Source: Allopusillimonas sp048270225 (lineage in GTDB: Bacteria; Pseudomonadota; Gammaproteobacteria; Burkholderiales; Burkholderiaceae_B). Taken from it: DNA of 64,000 bases. This document shows positions 8,446-18,107 of the stretch, in pieces; the first letter of the stretch is position 1; every line of letters begins with the position of its first letter. Made by a program: the position numbers and the translations under genes. The notes under the pieces are model-generated. The model did not search any database and was not told the origin of the DNA. It was given only the letters and a program-made list of their open reading frames with translations. Where the stretch lies: positions 124,001 through 188,000 of the forward strand of contig JBLWTG010000007.1 in assembly GCA_048270225.1 (NCBI GenBank), in the 5' to 3' direction.

Positions 8446-10054
8446 AGGGAGGCCTTTCAGAAGAATCTCCGTCCCAGCTATTGCTCACCAGCTCACGCAC
8501 ATCAGCCAGAAGTTGGTCCACGTCATAAACGACGCCTGACTTGATGGTGTACTGCAAGGCGCGCCGCCACTCGGGCTTGCCTGTATCATCGTTCAGGCGC
8601 AAAGCACCTGTGCCATACAAAAGCTTGAAATCCTCCAAAGGGCTTTCCTCCAGAACCAACAAATCGGCCCGCTTACCAACGTCAACCGAGCCTCTATCAT
8701 TGCCGACGCCAAGCAGGTCGGCTCCCTCGGATGTGGCGGATCGCAGAACCTCCAGCGGATGAAATCCCGATTCCTGCAACAACTCCAACTCTCTAATCAA
8801 ACCAAATCCGAAGATCTGGAAAATAAACCCACTATCACTACCAGCACATACGCGCCCACCAAGATTTTTATACTCGTTGATGAATTGCATCCATAAGCGA
8901 TAGTTCTCCTTCCACTCTATCTCGTTGGCCGTACTCCAGCGATACCAGTATGATCCATGCCCTCCACGCTGCGGTTGGAAGTATTTCCAGACCGCCTTCC
9001 AAGTGTAGTCATCGTGCCAGTCCGCCCTTCGGGCACGCATCAGATCCCGGTTTGCATCGTAAATATTGAACGTGGGCACAAACGTGTGCCCCAACTCCAG
9101 GAACCGCTGCATGGTCTCATTCCATTTCGCGCTACCCGGTTGCGCCGCCTGCTTGAATGTCTGCCCTGCCAACGCGAATCGGTAATACTCGTCGCTGTAG
9201 TTGTAATCCGTTGGAAAGTTCTGCACTACTCTGTTCTCGAACAAGGCTTCGGGCAAACCATAGTAATGCTCGGAACTTGTCAGTCCCCAGGTAGCGGACT
9301 TAAGCGCATTCACCCGCGTCACAGCCATTTGGGCGTGATGGCAACCTGACCGCAAGCCCTCCTTGCCCGCCTCGTCCAACGCCGCCTGCATGATGGCGGG
9401 CGGCGCACCAAAAAATTTGATCCCATCCGCGCCGCGAGCCTTGAGCTTTCTCACCCACTGCCTGGCCTGATCACCGGTATGGATGGTCTTTACCCGGTCA
9501 TTGACTGCTGGGAAGTAAGCGTATGACAAGATATGCGGTGCTGCGATTTCGTTCTTGGCTGACAACTCCTTCTGCCCAAGCGTATAGCCGAGTCCGTTCA
9601 GCCCACCCATTTCACGAACCGTGGTCACGCCATGCGCCAGCCAGAGCTTATAGATATAGTCTGCGGGCGGTTCCACGCCGCACATCGAGTGATATGGCGT
9701 GCCGATGTGTGCGTGGGAATCCACCAACCCCGGCATGACAAACTTGCCATGACAGTCTATTTCCCTGTCGCCTGCCACAGGGCGGCGATCCTGGTTGATG
9801 GTTTTCAGTGAAGCCCCGACGCCAACCAGGGCAACAATGCGGTCGTTCTCAATCACGACATCAACAGGCCCCCAGGGAGGCGCTCCGGTGCCATCAATAA
9901 TGGTTGCACCACGTAGCACCAGCCTCGTGAACGGTCCCTCACCACGATCACGGCTAGTCGCGGCAACAGGAGGACGCCAGCCTTTACTCGCGTTCAGATC
10001 ACCCATCTCCTCGCCAGGCTGGGAATCTACATAAGGATTGTCGGGTTTGGACAT
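8435..10054 (-). CDS. Amidohydrolase-superfamily metal-dependent hydrolase (539 aa)
   Basis: The beta-strand 1 HxH motif is present (VDSHAHIG, near residue 112), as are His residues after strands 5 and 6 (SGCHHAQM, SSEHYYG) and the strand-8 Asp (CAGSDSG). A short beta-sandwich N-terminus (VLRGATIIDGTGAPPWGPVDVVIENDRI) and a long C-terminal part complete the fold. Such enzymes hydrolyse C-N bonds in cyclic or acyclic amides. A good SD (AAAGGAA) precedes the start; putA ends 15 bp upstream. It is longer than, and only distantly related to, the other amidohydrolase of the operon, so two different bonds may be cut. Exact substrate unknown. Confidence 0.85.
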   Translation of the reverse strand: MSKPDNPYVDSQPGEEMGDLNASKGWRPPVAATSRDRGEGPFTRLVLRGATIIDGTGAPPWGPVDVVIENDRIVALVGVGASLKTINQDRRPVAGDREIDCHGKFVMPGLVDSHAHIGTPYHSMCGVEPPADYIYKLWLAHGVTTVREMGGLNGLGYTLGQKELSAKNEIAAPHILSYAYFPAVNDRVKTIHTGDQARQWVRKLKARGADGIKFFGAPPAIMQAALDEAGKEGLRSGCHHAQMAVTRVNALKSATWGLTSSEHYYGLPEALFENRVVQNFPTDYNYSDEYYRFALAGQTFKQAAQPGSAKWNETMQRFLELGHTFVPTFNIYDANRDLMRARRADWHDDYTWKAVWKYFQPQRGGHGSYWYRWSTANEIEWKENYRLWMQFINEYKNLGGRVCAGSDSGFIFQIFGFGLIRELELLQESGFHPLEVLRSATSEGADLLGVGNDRGSVDVGKRADLLVLEESPLEDFKLLYGTGALRLNDDTGKPEWRRALQYTIKSGVVYDVDQLLADVRELVSNSWDGDSSERPPYVR

Positions 10055-10069
10055 GATGTTCCTTTATAG

Positions 10070-13000
10070 TTAACCAATCGTCATGAGGCTCGCATTGCCT
10101 CCCGCAGCCGCAGTGTTGACACTGACCGACCGTTCCACAAGCAAAACTTCCGGCGCATAACGCTCCCCGCTCAAAATCGCCTCAGTGGATAGCCCTTGCA
10201 CAGACACCAGAGGACCGGGTCGCAGAACAATGCGACAATTCAACTCACGCAACGCATCGCTATCGCCTTCAAAAAGCACGGCATCAAATGCAGTCTCATC
10301 CAGATGGCTATCACAGACCAAGCTTGCATAGTCCTTTTCAGCTTCGTCAAGGCCACGCACGAAAGATCTGGCAAAGTACGTATCCACAAACAAAGCCTTA
10401 TTGCCTGTTTCCCGGCAGGCTTGCCATTGCGCTCGGATACCACTCTCGCTGCATCCGTGGCATAACACTCGGCCTCTGGGGCGCAGCACGTAACTATTGC
10501 TTTCCCCTGTCGGACCCGGAAACTCTTGCGCGGAAGACCGTCCCCCAGGAAAACCAACGCTTACCGACAGGCCCAATGGCCGCACAGAAAGCAAGCGATA
10601 CAAGTACAACGGACCGCCCGCCTTGGGCCCGGTACCAGACAATCTTTCACCGCCGAAAGGCTGAACGCCAGCCGCTGCGCCTGCCATATTGCGATTCACA
10701 TATATATTTCCCGCAAACACGCCGGACGTCACACACGCAACCATCTCATCAATGCGTGTGTGCACGCCAAACGTCAGGCCATGGCCCATCTTGTTAATGT
10801 CCTGTATCAGCGTGCTCAATCCTTCCCTTCGATAGCGAAGCACATGAAGAACAGGACCAGATATTTCGTTTTCCAGTACGTCCATGCTATCGATTTCGAT
10901 CAAAGTCAGAGGAACAAACGTGCCGTAGCTGGCATCCTCAGGCAGTTCGACCTGTACCACCCGATGTCCTTTGGCCCGCATGAACTCAATGTGCTGCTCG
11001 ACGTTCGCTTTGATCTCAGCATCAATGATCGGACCAACATCCACCGAGAGCTTATCCGGACGACCTACTCTCAGCTCGTGCATTGCTCCAATCAGCCTGG
11101 AAACGATATTGTCTGCACACTCCTCCTGCAAACACAGCACTTTCAATGCCGAACAACGCTGGCCAGCGGAATCGAAAGCGGACTCAAGTACATCAATCAC
11201 CACCTGCTCTGGCAACGCGGATGAATCCACGATCATTACATTCCGACCGCCGGTTTCGGCAATAAAGGGAATCGTGTGTCCCACATCGCTCAGTCTTTCG
11301 GACAGGCAACACGCAACGCGACGCGCGACATCGTTCGACCCAGTGAACATGACGCCACTCACCGTGGCCGCCGAAACCAAAGCATGGCCCACCGTCGCGC
11401 CTTGTCCCGGTAGAAGCTGAACGACGGACGGCGGCATTCCGGCGGCATGAAGTATTCCTATCGCCTGAGCAGCGATCAGAGGTGTCTGCTCGGCAGGTTT
11501 GGCAATAACTGCATTGCCGGCAGCCAACGCGGCGGCAACTTGACCCAAGAAAATCGCCAACGGTAAATCCCAAGGACTGATGCAAACCACAATGCCGAGT
11601 GGTCGATGCGTCTCGTTGTCGAACTCTCTTTCAATCTGAGCTGCGTAATAGCGCAAAAAATCGATAGCCTCCCTGATTTCCGCAATAGCGTTAGGTATTG
11701 ATTTTCCAGACTCAAGAACGATCAAACCCAACAAGGCCTGCATCCGCTCTTCCAGCATCTGAGCAGCACGGTTCAGGCAGCGCACTCGCTCAACAACCGG
11801 AGTAGACTGCCAAATCGGGGCGGCTATCGCTGCTCGCTCAAGCGCTTTCCGTACGTCGTCTTCATTCGCCTCAACAACGTAGCCAACGATATCGCGATGG
11901 TCGGACGGATTGATCACATTCCGAGCTCGGCTTTCGTCCCATATATTCTCTGTCCCACCGATCATAGGGCCGGCTGTCCAGAATTTTCCTGAACGCGCGA
12001 GCAAGGCCGCGGACAGCGATCCTAGACGATGCTCATTACTTAGATCTATCCCGTGGGAATTCAGCCGTCCCCCGAAAGCAGCAGTCCCGTACAGATCGCG
12101 GGGGATTCGGATTTTCTCATGAGGGGCTCCTAGCGGCACGATTTCCTTTGCAGCCTCCACGGGATCCGAGACAAGCTGCTCAACAGTCACATTCTCCAGT
12201 CCAATCAGGTGGACGAATGATGTATTGGCGCCATTCTCTAGCAGGCGACGCACCAGGTATGCCAGCAAGGTTTCGTAGGTGCCCACTGGAGCATAGATAC
12301 GACAAGGCCTGTTCAGCCCGCTAGAGCCTATAACTTCCCCGTACAGGCTTTCACCCATGCCATGCAAGCACTGGAACTCATATTGTCCAGGATAGTAGTC
12401 TCGGCCCGCCATCTGGTAGACCGCTGCAACGGTGAACGCATTATGCGTCGCGAATTGTGGAAATACCGCGTCCGGCGCATCCAGCAGCTTTCGTGCACAA
12501 GCAAGAAAAGATACATCGGTATAAATCTTTCGCGTATAGACAGGGTAACCTTCCAGGCCAGAAACCTGTGCCCGCTTGATCTCGGTATCCCAATACGCCC
12601 CTTTGACCAGCCGAACCATTAGTCGATGCCGACTGCGCCTGGCCAGCTCAATCATGTAGTCAATGACAAATGGCGCGCGCTTCTGGTACGCCTGGATCAC
12701 AAAACCTATGCCATTCCATCCCTTCAGGCTCGGCTCAAAACACAATGCCTCAAGCATATCCAAAGATATTTCCAGACGGTCTGATTCTTCAGCGTCAATA
12801 TTGATGCCTATTCCATACGAGCAGGCCAATGTCGTTAGAGCCAGCAACCTCGGATACAGCTCCGACATAACCCGATCGTACTGAGAGCGGGAATATCGCG
12901 GATGCAAGGCAGACAGTTTTATGGAAATCCCTGGTCCTTCATATATACCCCGCCCCGCGCCAGCCTTCCCTATGGCATGGATTGCCTGCTCATAGGATGC

Positions 13001-13879
13001 GTAGTAACGCTGCGCATCCGCCGCAGTGATTGCAGCTTCACCCAGCATATCGTATGAATAACGAAACCCTCGTGCCTCCATCTTCCGGTTATTGGCAATG
13101 GCTTCGGAAATATTCTGGCCAGACACAAACTGCTCGCCCATCATCCGCATTGCAATGTTTACACCGCGGCGGATCAACGGCTCCCCGCCTTTTGCGATCA
13201 AACGCGTCAGCGCATTGGAAAGAGACAGCTCGCTATTCACTCCAACCAGCTTTCCTGTCAGCACCAGTCCCCAGGTTGCCGCATTGACGAACAGCGAGGA
13301 CGATCCTCCGGTATGCGCTTTCCAGTCACCGGTGGATATTTTGTCCCGGATCAGCGCATCACGGGTAGCGCGATCTGGGATACGGAGCAATGCTTCAGCA
13401 AGGCACATCAGCGCGACGCCTTCCTGCGTTGACAGCGAGAATTCCTGCACCAGGCTTTCCACGCCCCTTCCTGCTCGCTTGCCCCGCAGCGCAGTGACAA
13501 GTTTGGCTGCGAGCGCCCGAACCTTGTCAGGCTCAGGCACGCGGGCATGCTCGAGCAGAAAAGGAAGACATTCCGGCTCAGCGCGCCGATAGGCAGACGT
13601 AATCGCCGCTCTCAGAACTGATTGCGGGCGAATGTCCTGGCTGAACTCAAGGAACTGAGTTGTATTGCCTTGCCCATTACCTCTATTGCGTCCCACATGT
13701 CTACCGCGTGACTCGGTAGAAACCTCCTGAGGCACATTTCCCTGCTCTATCTGATCAATATATGACAGCAGCGCCTGTTTGTGCAGCCAGTGGGGACTCC
13801 GCCCCAGCTGCGCTGAGGCCTGTTTCAGGCGACCGCGTACGGAGTCGTCTATTTTTACCCCCAAAGTCGCGCTTCCCAT
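10070..13879 (-). CDS. putA: Trifunctional PutA: DNA-binding proline dehydrogenase / P5C dehydrogenase
   Basis: 1269 residues. Residues 1-47 are a ribbon-helix-helix domain (GSATLGVKIDDSVRGRLK, SPHWLHKQALLSYI) as in autorepressing PutA proteins. Residues about 190-570 form the FAD proline dehydrogenase barrel (VKGAYWDTEIKRAQVSGLEG, FATHNA). About 640-1080 is the NAD-dependent glutamate-semialdehyde dehydrogenase with catalytic Cys909 in SAGQRCSALK. The final about 180 residues match the extra C-terminal domain of type-B PutAs. It converts proline to glutamate with substrate channelling. Finding it as the fifth gene of a transporter/hydrolase operon, rather than beside putP, implies that proline is released from the imported substrate. 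A GTTGCA element, the E. coli PutA recognition hexamer, lies just upstream of the operon (18013-18018). Confidence 0.95.
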   Translation of the reverse strand: MGSATLGVKIDDSVRGRLKQASAQLGRSPHWLHKQALLSYIDQIEQGNVPQEVSTESRGRHVGRNRGNGQGNTTQFLEFSQDIRPQSVLRAAITSAYRRAEPECLPFLLEHARVPEPDKVRALAAKLVTALRGKRAGRGVESLVQEFSLSTQEGVALMCLAEALLRIPDRATRDALIRDKISTGDWKAHTGGSSSLFVNAATWGLVLTGKLVGVNSELSLSNALTRLIAKGGEPLIRRGVNIAMRMMGEQFVSGQNISEAIANNRKMEARGFRYSYDMLGEAAITAADAQRYYASYEQAIHAIGKAGAGRGIYEGPGISIKLSALHPRYSRSQYDRVMSELYPRLLALTTLACSYGIGINIDAEESDRLEISLDMLEALCFEPSLKGWNGIGFVIQAYQKRAPFVIDYMIELARRSRHRLMVRLVKGAYWDTEIKRAQVSGLEGYPVYTRKIYTDVSFLACARKLLDAPDAVFPQFATHNAFTVAAVYQMAGRDYYPGQYEFQCLHGMGESLYGEVIGSSGLNRPCRIYAPVGTYETLLAYLVRRLLENGANTSFVHLIGLENVTVEQLVSDPVEAAKEIVPLGAPHEKIRIPRDLYGTAAFGGRLNSHGIDLSNEHRLGSLSAALLARSGKFWTAGPMIGGTENIWDESRARNVINPSDHRDIVGYVVEANEDDVRKALERAAIAAPIWQSTPVVERVRCLNRAAQMLEERMQALLGLIVLESGKSIPNAIAEIREAIDFLRYYAAQIEREFDNETHRPLGIVVCISPWDLPLAIFLGQVAAALAAGNAVIAKPAEQTPLIAAQAIGILHAAGMPPSVVQLLPGQGATVGHALVSAATVSGVMFTGSNDVARRVACCLSERLSDVGHTIPFIAETGGRNVMIVDSSALPEQVVIDVLESAFDSAGQRCSALKVLCLQEECADNIVSRLIGAMHELRVGRPDKLSVDVGPIIDAEIKANVEQHIEFMRAKGHRVVQVELPEDASYGTFVPLTLIEIDSMDVLENEISGPVLHVLRYRREGLSTLIQDINKMGHGLTFGVHTRIDEMVACVTSGVFAGNIYVNRNMAGAAAGVQPFGGERLSGTGPKAGGPLYLYRLLSVRPLGLSVSVGFPGGRSSAQEFPGPTGESNSYVLRPRGRVLCHGCSESGIRAQWQACRETGNKALFVDTYFARSFVRGLDEAEKDYASLVCDSHLDETAFDAVLFEGDSDALRELNCRIVLRPGPLVSVQGLSTEAILSGERYAPEVLLVERSVSVNTAAAGGNASLMTIG

Positions 13880-13885
13880 GTCGTT

Positions 13886-15160
13886 TCAACTTGTGGAAAG
13901 TTCGTCGTGGTAAATCTGCCCGCCTTTCATTACCAGAGGAATATGCTCCCCCTGGCCAAGCAGACAATTAATATTACTGTATGGGTTCCCATCGACAATG
14001 AGTATGTCAGCAAAAGCTCCGGCAATCACCTGCCCTACACTTCCCTGAAGATTCAATATCTCCGCGCCAATCAGGGTAGCGCTCTGTATGACTTCAAATG
14101 GCGACAGAATTTCTGCACGAATTCTAAATTCATCGCTTTGCAAGCGTTGCGAAGGCCCCAGCAGGTCGGTACCGAACCCCATTTTTACGCCTGCGCGTTT
14201 GTACAATTCCAAGGATGCCAATCCCGCCATACGTACCGTGGCTATCTTGGCCACGCTATCAGGCGGTAAACCATAAGCTGCGCCCTCGTTGGCCAGCGCC
14301 TCATAGGTGACCAGCGTAGGCACAACATATGCGCCTTTTTCCGCCATTAAGTTGGCCACCGTCTCGTCAATCAGATTTCCATGCTCAATGGTTCGCACAC
14401 CGTTACGCACCGCACGCTCAATCGCATCGGCGGTATATGAGTGCGCCATGACATACGTCTGGCGACTGCGGGCCTCGTCCACGACGGCTGCTATTTCTGC
14501 TTCTGAATATCCGTATGCAGCAATGGGATCGGTAGGTGATGCCACGCCGCCGGACGCCATGATCTTGATCTGATCCGCGCCCATCTGAAACTCTTCGCGT
14601 ACTGCCCGGCGCAGGTTATCTACTCCATCCACAACACGGCCGATATCTCCGGCCCGAAAACAGCAACCACAGATACTCATGGGACGCAAATGATCCGAAC
14701 GTTGGCGTGGATCTCCATGACCACCTGTCTGACTGAGCGCGCGGCCCGAAATAAACAGACGGGGCCCAACAATAGCGCCCTCCTCCACAGCGCACTTCAG
14801 GCCCCACCCCGCGCCGCCCGCATCACGCAAGGTTGTAAATCCACGGCGCAACATGGCTGCCATGATAGGTACCGCACGCATCATCACCAACGCATCGGGT
14901 AGTGCTCCTTGCGTACTAAGGTTAAGCTGAGTGGCCATGACATGACCATGCAGGTCTATCAAACCCGGCATGATGGTCTTGCCGGCCACATCAATCACAC
15001 GTGCTGACGTGGCGCTAAGCGGCTTGTCCGACACCTCCTTCACTTTGCCATCCTCAACCAGCACATCATAGCCTTCCAACAATTCATTGCGTGTCGGATC
15101 TAGCAGATTTCCATTCTTGAAAAGCACAGTGGTCACAGAATCACTCCTCGGTTTCGGCAC
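13886..15160 (-). CDS. Amidohydrolase, imidazolonepropionase/Xaa-Pro dipeptidase-like group
   Basis: 424 residues from a GTG start. It shows the HxH motif in GLIDLHGHVM, a following RRGFTTLRDAGG block, the lysine-bearing region QIKIMASGG, a histidine in YVMAHSYTADAIERAVRNG and in IEHGNLID, and the strand-8 FGTDLLG. This layout matches the COG1228 enzymes, some of which are proven prolidase-like X-Pro or N-acyl-amino-acid hydrolases. The gene sits 6 bp before putA, so hydrolysis of a proline-containing dipeptide or acylproline to feed PutA is a strong contextual inference, not shown by the sequence alone. Confidence 0.87.
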   Translation of the reverse strand: MPKPRSDSVTTVLFKNGNLLDPTRNELLEGYDVLVEDGKVKEVSDKPLSATSARVIDVAGKTIMPGLIDLHGHVMATQLNLSTQGALPDALVMMRAVPIMAAMLRRGFTTLRDAGGAGWGLKCAVEEGAIVGPRLFISGRALSQTGGHGDPRQRSDHLRPMSICGCCFRAGDIGRVVDGVDNLRRAVREEFQMGADQIKIMASGGVASPTDPIAAYGYSEAEIAAVVDEARSRQTYVMAHSYTADAIERAVRNGVRTIEHGNLIDETVANLMAEKGAYVVPTLVTYEALANEGAAYGLPPDSVAKIATVRMAGLASLELYKRAGVKMGFGTDLLGPSQRLQSDEFRIRAEILSPFEVIQSATLIGAEILNLQGSVGQVIAGAFADILIVDGNPYSNINCLLGQGEHIPLVMKGGQIYHDELSTS

Positions 15161-15173
15161 AGATTATTAGCGC

Positions 15174-16052
15174 TCAGGCAACCATCGTCTTCACGTATCG
15201 GCGATGAATGAGCCAGTTTGAAAAAGTGGCCATCACCAGGGTCGCAACAACAAGCACCAGGGCAAGTGTCGCGCCAAATGGCCAGTTGGCCGCCTTGGTA
15301 ATCTGGTCATACAGTGCGGGGGCCATCATAGTGATGCCGGTGCCACCCAACAGTACCGGGGTCGCGTAGGCGTTCATGCAAAGAATAAAAACCAGAACCG
15401 TTCCCGCTGCTACGCCCGGTGCGGCAATCGGCAATACCACCCTGCGAAAGGTGGTAAAAAAATTGGCGCCCAGACTCTGAGCCGCCTCTTCCACGGCAAA
15501 ATCCATTCCTTCCAGAACACTTTGCAAAGTCAGTATCAAGTAAGGCAACACTACGCCGGTTGTACCGACAATGACGGCGAATGGCGTATACATCATCTGG
15601 ACGGGCTTATCTATAAGTCCGAACAGTTCCATGAAATAGTTCAGGAATCCGGCATTTCCAAGGATAACCATCCATCCAGCCGCCCGCACTACACTGCCCA
15701 CCATCAGTGGAAAGACCAACAAAATAATAAACAGACTCTTGTAACGGCTTTGAGATTTCGCCAGAAAATAGGCTACAGGAAAGCCGAGCACCACTGACAG
15801 AATCGTACAACTGGCAGCGACATAAACCGTGTTTAAGAAAACGTCCCGATAATAAGGGTCGGCAAAAAAAGCCTGGTAATTCCCGAGCGTAAAGCCCTCG
15901 ACCATTACGGAAGCCTCGAAATGATTAAAGCTATACCGGAACAACATCAGAATGGGGAGCAGCATGATGACCAGCACCATGATGGAGGCGGGAAATGCCA
16001 GGCTCGCGCCCCTGCGCCGGGATGCTCGAGAATTCTGATCGGCTGAACTCAT
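15174..16052 (-). CDS. ABC transporter inner-membrane permease (PotB-like)
   Basis: 292 residues with about six transmembrane helices and the EAA-loop motif (AVEEAAQSLGANFFTTFRRVVLP, near residue 190) that contacts the ATPase. It is the PotB/CysT-type first permease of a cluster D importer. A positively charged N-terminus (SRASRRRG) is cytoplasmic. It begins 5 bp after the ATPase gene, so the two are translated together. Partners are the permease at 17123-17986, the ATPase at 16058-17119 and the Tat-exported binding protein at 6291-7346. Confidence 0.9.
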   Translation of the reverse strand: MSSADQNSRASRRRGASLAFPASIMVLVIMLLPILMLFRYSFNHFEASVMVEGFTLGNYQAFFADPYYRDVFLNTVYVAASCTILSVVLGFPVAYFLAKSQSRYKSLFIILLVFPLMVGSVVRAAGWMVILGNAGFLNYFMELFGLIDKPVQMMYTPFAVIVGTTGVVLPYLILTLQSVLEGMDFAVEEAAQSLGANFFTTFRRVVLPIAAPGVAAGTVLVFILCMNAYATPVLLGGTGITMMAPALYDQITKAANWPFGATLALVLVVATLVMATFSNWLIHRRYVKTMVA

Positions 16053-16057
16053 GAGGT

Positions 16058-17119
16058 TTAACCTTCCCGCTCAGAAAAAAGAACGCAATCCGACGGGCGG
16101 AAACATGCATGGACACGTGCACCTTGCGCGAGCTTCCGCTCATGGCCGTCGCCAAGGTTGGACACCTGAGAGCTGACGCTCTCCCCCGTATCCAGAAGTA
16201 TTCGAACATCGATCACTGACCCGAGATACACCACTGAATCAATAGTACCAATCAAGGCATTCTCGCCTTTAGGTTCCGTCGACAAAATGACTCGCTCGGG
16301 CCGCACTCCTATCCTGGTAGTGTCACGCTCCTCATCTTCGATGAAGATTTCCCGTTGACTTCCGGTAACGAATCGACCTGCCGACTGGATTCTTCCATCG
16401 AAAAAATTCATCTTTCCGAGAAAGTCGGCGACAAACAGATTAGCCGGCTTCTCGTACAGCCCTTCCGGCGATCCGATCTGCTGTACCTTTCCGTTATACA
16501 TAATGGCCATGCGATCAGCAATCGCCAACGCTTCTTCCTGATCATGAGTGACAAAAATAGTGGTAAGACCCAGATTGCGCTGAAGCGTCCGGATTTCCTC
16601 TCTCACCTCACCGCGCAGCTTTGCATCCAGATTGGACAGCGGTTCGTCAAGTAGAAATACCTTCGGCTGTATAGCCAGCGCACGAGCAATCGCCACTCGC
16701 TGTTGTTGCCCTCCCGACAACTGGCGCGGATATCGATCGCGGAACTGACTCATGCGTACCATGTCCAGCGCTTCACGCATACGCCGATCTCGCTCAGCAG
16801 CGGCAACCTTGTGCATTTCCAGGCCAAACAGCACATTCTCGCTGACAGTCATATGGGGAAACAAGGCATAACGCTGAAACACCATTCCTGTATTGCGCTT
16901 ATGCACAGGCATCTGCGTTACGTCTTCATCGCCAATATGGATCGTTCCTGCTGTGGGTTCGATAAAGCCAGCAATCATACGCAAGGTCGTAGTCTTGCCG
17001 CAGCCACTAGGCCCCAAAAATGCGACCAACTCCCCATCCTCAATATCCAGCGAGAAGTCAGAAACCGCAACGGCCGAACCAAATGTTTTTTTTAATCCTG
17101 CCATAGAGACTTTAGCCAT
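16058..17119 (-). CDS. ABC transporter ATP-binding protein (PotA-like)
   Basis: 353 residues with Walker A GPSGCGKTT (about 35-43), signature LSGGQQQRVAIARAL (about 137), Walker B VFLLDEPLSNLDAKLR, and a switch His in FVTHDQEEAL. A C-terminal TOBE domain (about 280-345) is typical of PotA/FbpC/UgpC ATPases and may sense substrate or regulators. It follows the second permease by 3 bp. It powers the importer encoded by this operon; the ligand cannot be told from the ATPase. Confidence 0.92.
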   Translation of the reverse strand: MAKVSMAGLKKTFGSAVAVSDFSLDIEDGELVAFLGPSGCGKTTTLRMIAGFIEPTAGTIHIGDEDVTQMPVHKRNTGMVFQRYALFPHMTVSENVLFGLEMHKVAAAERDRRMREALDMVRMSQFRDRYPRQLSGGQQQRVAIARALAIQPKVFLLDEPLSNLDAKLRGEVREEIRTLQRNLGLTTIFVTHDQEEALAIADRMAIMYNGKVQQIGSPEGLYEKPANLFVADFLGKMNFFDGRIQSAGRFVTGSQREIFIEDEERDTTRIGVRPERVILSTEPKGENALIGTIDSVVYLGSVIDVRILLDTGESVSSQVSNLGDGHERKLAQGARVHACFRPSDCVLFSEREG

Positions 17120-17122
17120 TTT

Positions 17123-17986
17123 CTAAACCACCTGACTGAGTTTTACGAAACGGTCGGTTATTAGCATGACCACCCCCAACAGCAGAATCTGCATGGCAGA
17201 AACAGCTGCGATCGTCGGATCAAGATTGAACTCCAGATACTGCATGATCGCGATCGGCAGGGTTGTACGGCCAGGCCCTACCAATGACAAGGACAGTTCC
17301 AGGTTCTCGAAAGAAACAACAAAGCTGAACAATGATGCAGCAACTATGGACGGACGCAGCATTGGCAATGTGACACGCCAGAACGCCACACGTGGATTGG
17401 CCCCGAGATTGCGGGCTGCTTCAGCGATAGACGGATCCAGTCCATGCATGCTTGCCGAGACCAACCGAACCGTCCAGGGAATAGTGAGGCAGATATGTGC
17501 GAGAACCAGGCCTCCATACGTGCCCACCACATCCATATCGAGAAAATTTTCCACCTGTAGATATGCCAGATAGATGGCCACCCCGGCCACAATGCCGGGG
17601 ATCAGAAGCGGAGAAAGCAAGAGCGTATTGATGGCATCGCCACCCTTGAAGCGATAGCGGATAATGCCCAGCGCAGCAGCCACCCCGAGCGTCACACCAC
17701 AAATAGACGCGATAACAGCCACCTGAAAACTAGTGACAAAGCCGCTTACGAATGCCGAGTCGGTAAGCGCCTTCTGATACCACGAGAGGGTGTAACCCGA
17801 TGGAGGAAAATAAAGAATTGCATCCTTGAAAAAACTCAGCCAGACCACAAAAATTAGAGGGCTAAGCATGAACAGATACATGCACACGACAAAAGCCCGG
17901 TGCAACCACCTAAGCCAGGACGTTTTCGCCCTTCGCCCGAGATTGGCCGCCTTTACAACACGCTTGTCGATAGCAGTGGTTTCCAA
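17123..17986 (-). CDS. ABC transporter inner-membrane permease (PotC-like), first gene of the operon
   Basis: 287 residues with six predicted helices and the EAA motif SIAEAARNLGANPRVAFWRVTLP near residue 190. It is the PotC-like second permease. It is the promoter-proximal gene of the nine-gene operon that extends left to 4559. The spacing between all genes from here to the CobW gene is 15 bp or less, or an overlap. The promoter should lie in the 17987-18110 stretch, where a GTTGCA element and a 9-bp inverted repeat are found. Confidence 0.9.
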   Translation of the reverse strand: METTAIDKRVVKAANLGRRAKTSWLRWLHRAFVVCMYLFMLSPLIFVVWLSFFKDAILYFPPSGYTLSWYQKALTDSAFVSGFVTSFQVAVIASICGVTLGVAAALGIIRYRFKGGDAINTLLLSPLLIPGIVAGVAIYLAYLQVENFLDMDVVGTYGGLVLAHICLTIPWTVRLVSASMHGLDPSIAEAARNLGANPRVAFWRVTLPMLRPSIVAASLFSFVVSFENLELSLSLVGPGRTTLPIAIMQYLEFNLDPTIAAVSAMQILLLGVVMLITDRFVKLSQVV

Positions 17987-18012
17987 CTTGGTTTCCTACG
18001 ATGCTGGTCCAT

Positions 18013-18018
18013 TGCAAC
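18013..18018 (-). promoter_or_regulatory. Candidate PutA operator hexamer (GTTGCA)
   Basis: On the minus strand this reads GTTGCA, the core recognised by the ribbon-helix-helix domain of E. coli PutA. It lies 27 bp upstream of the first codon of the operon that encodes a PutA with such a domain. A single hexamer can occur by chance (known put control regions have several), so this is suggestive only. Confidence 0.35.
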
Positions 18019-18035
18019 CGGGCCGGGACGAGACG

Positions 18036-18107
18036 AGTAACACCAATTTTTTCTGGTAGCACCTTTATCTTATGAGGGGTGGTTATGTATTGAGAATAGG
18101 TGTTACT
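18036..18107. repeat. Perfect 9-bp inverted repeat upstream of the ABC/PutA operon
   Basis: AGTAACACC at 18036-18044 is matched by its exact reverse complement GGTGTTACT at 18099-18107, centres 63 bp apart (about six helical turns). The arms lie 50-120 bp upstream of the operon's first gene and would flank its promoter. This suits a looping operator pair better than a terminator, since the spacer is long and AT-rich. The binding protein is unknown. Confidence 0.45.
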
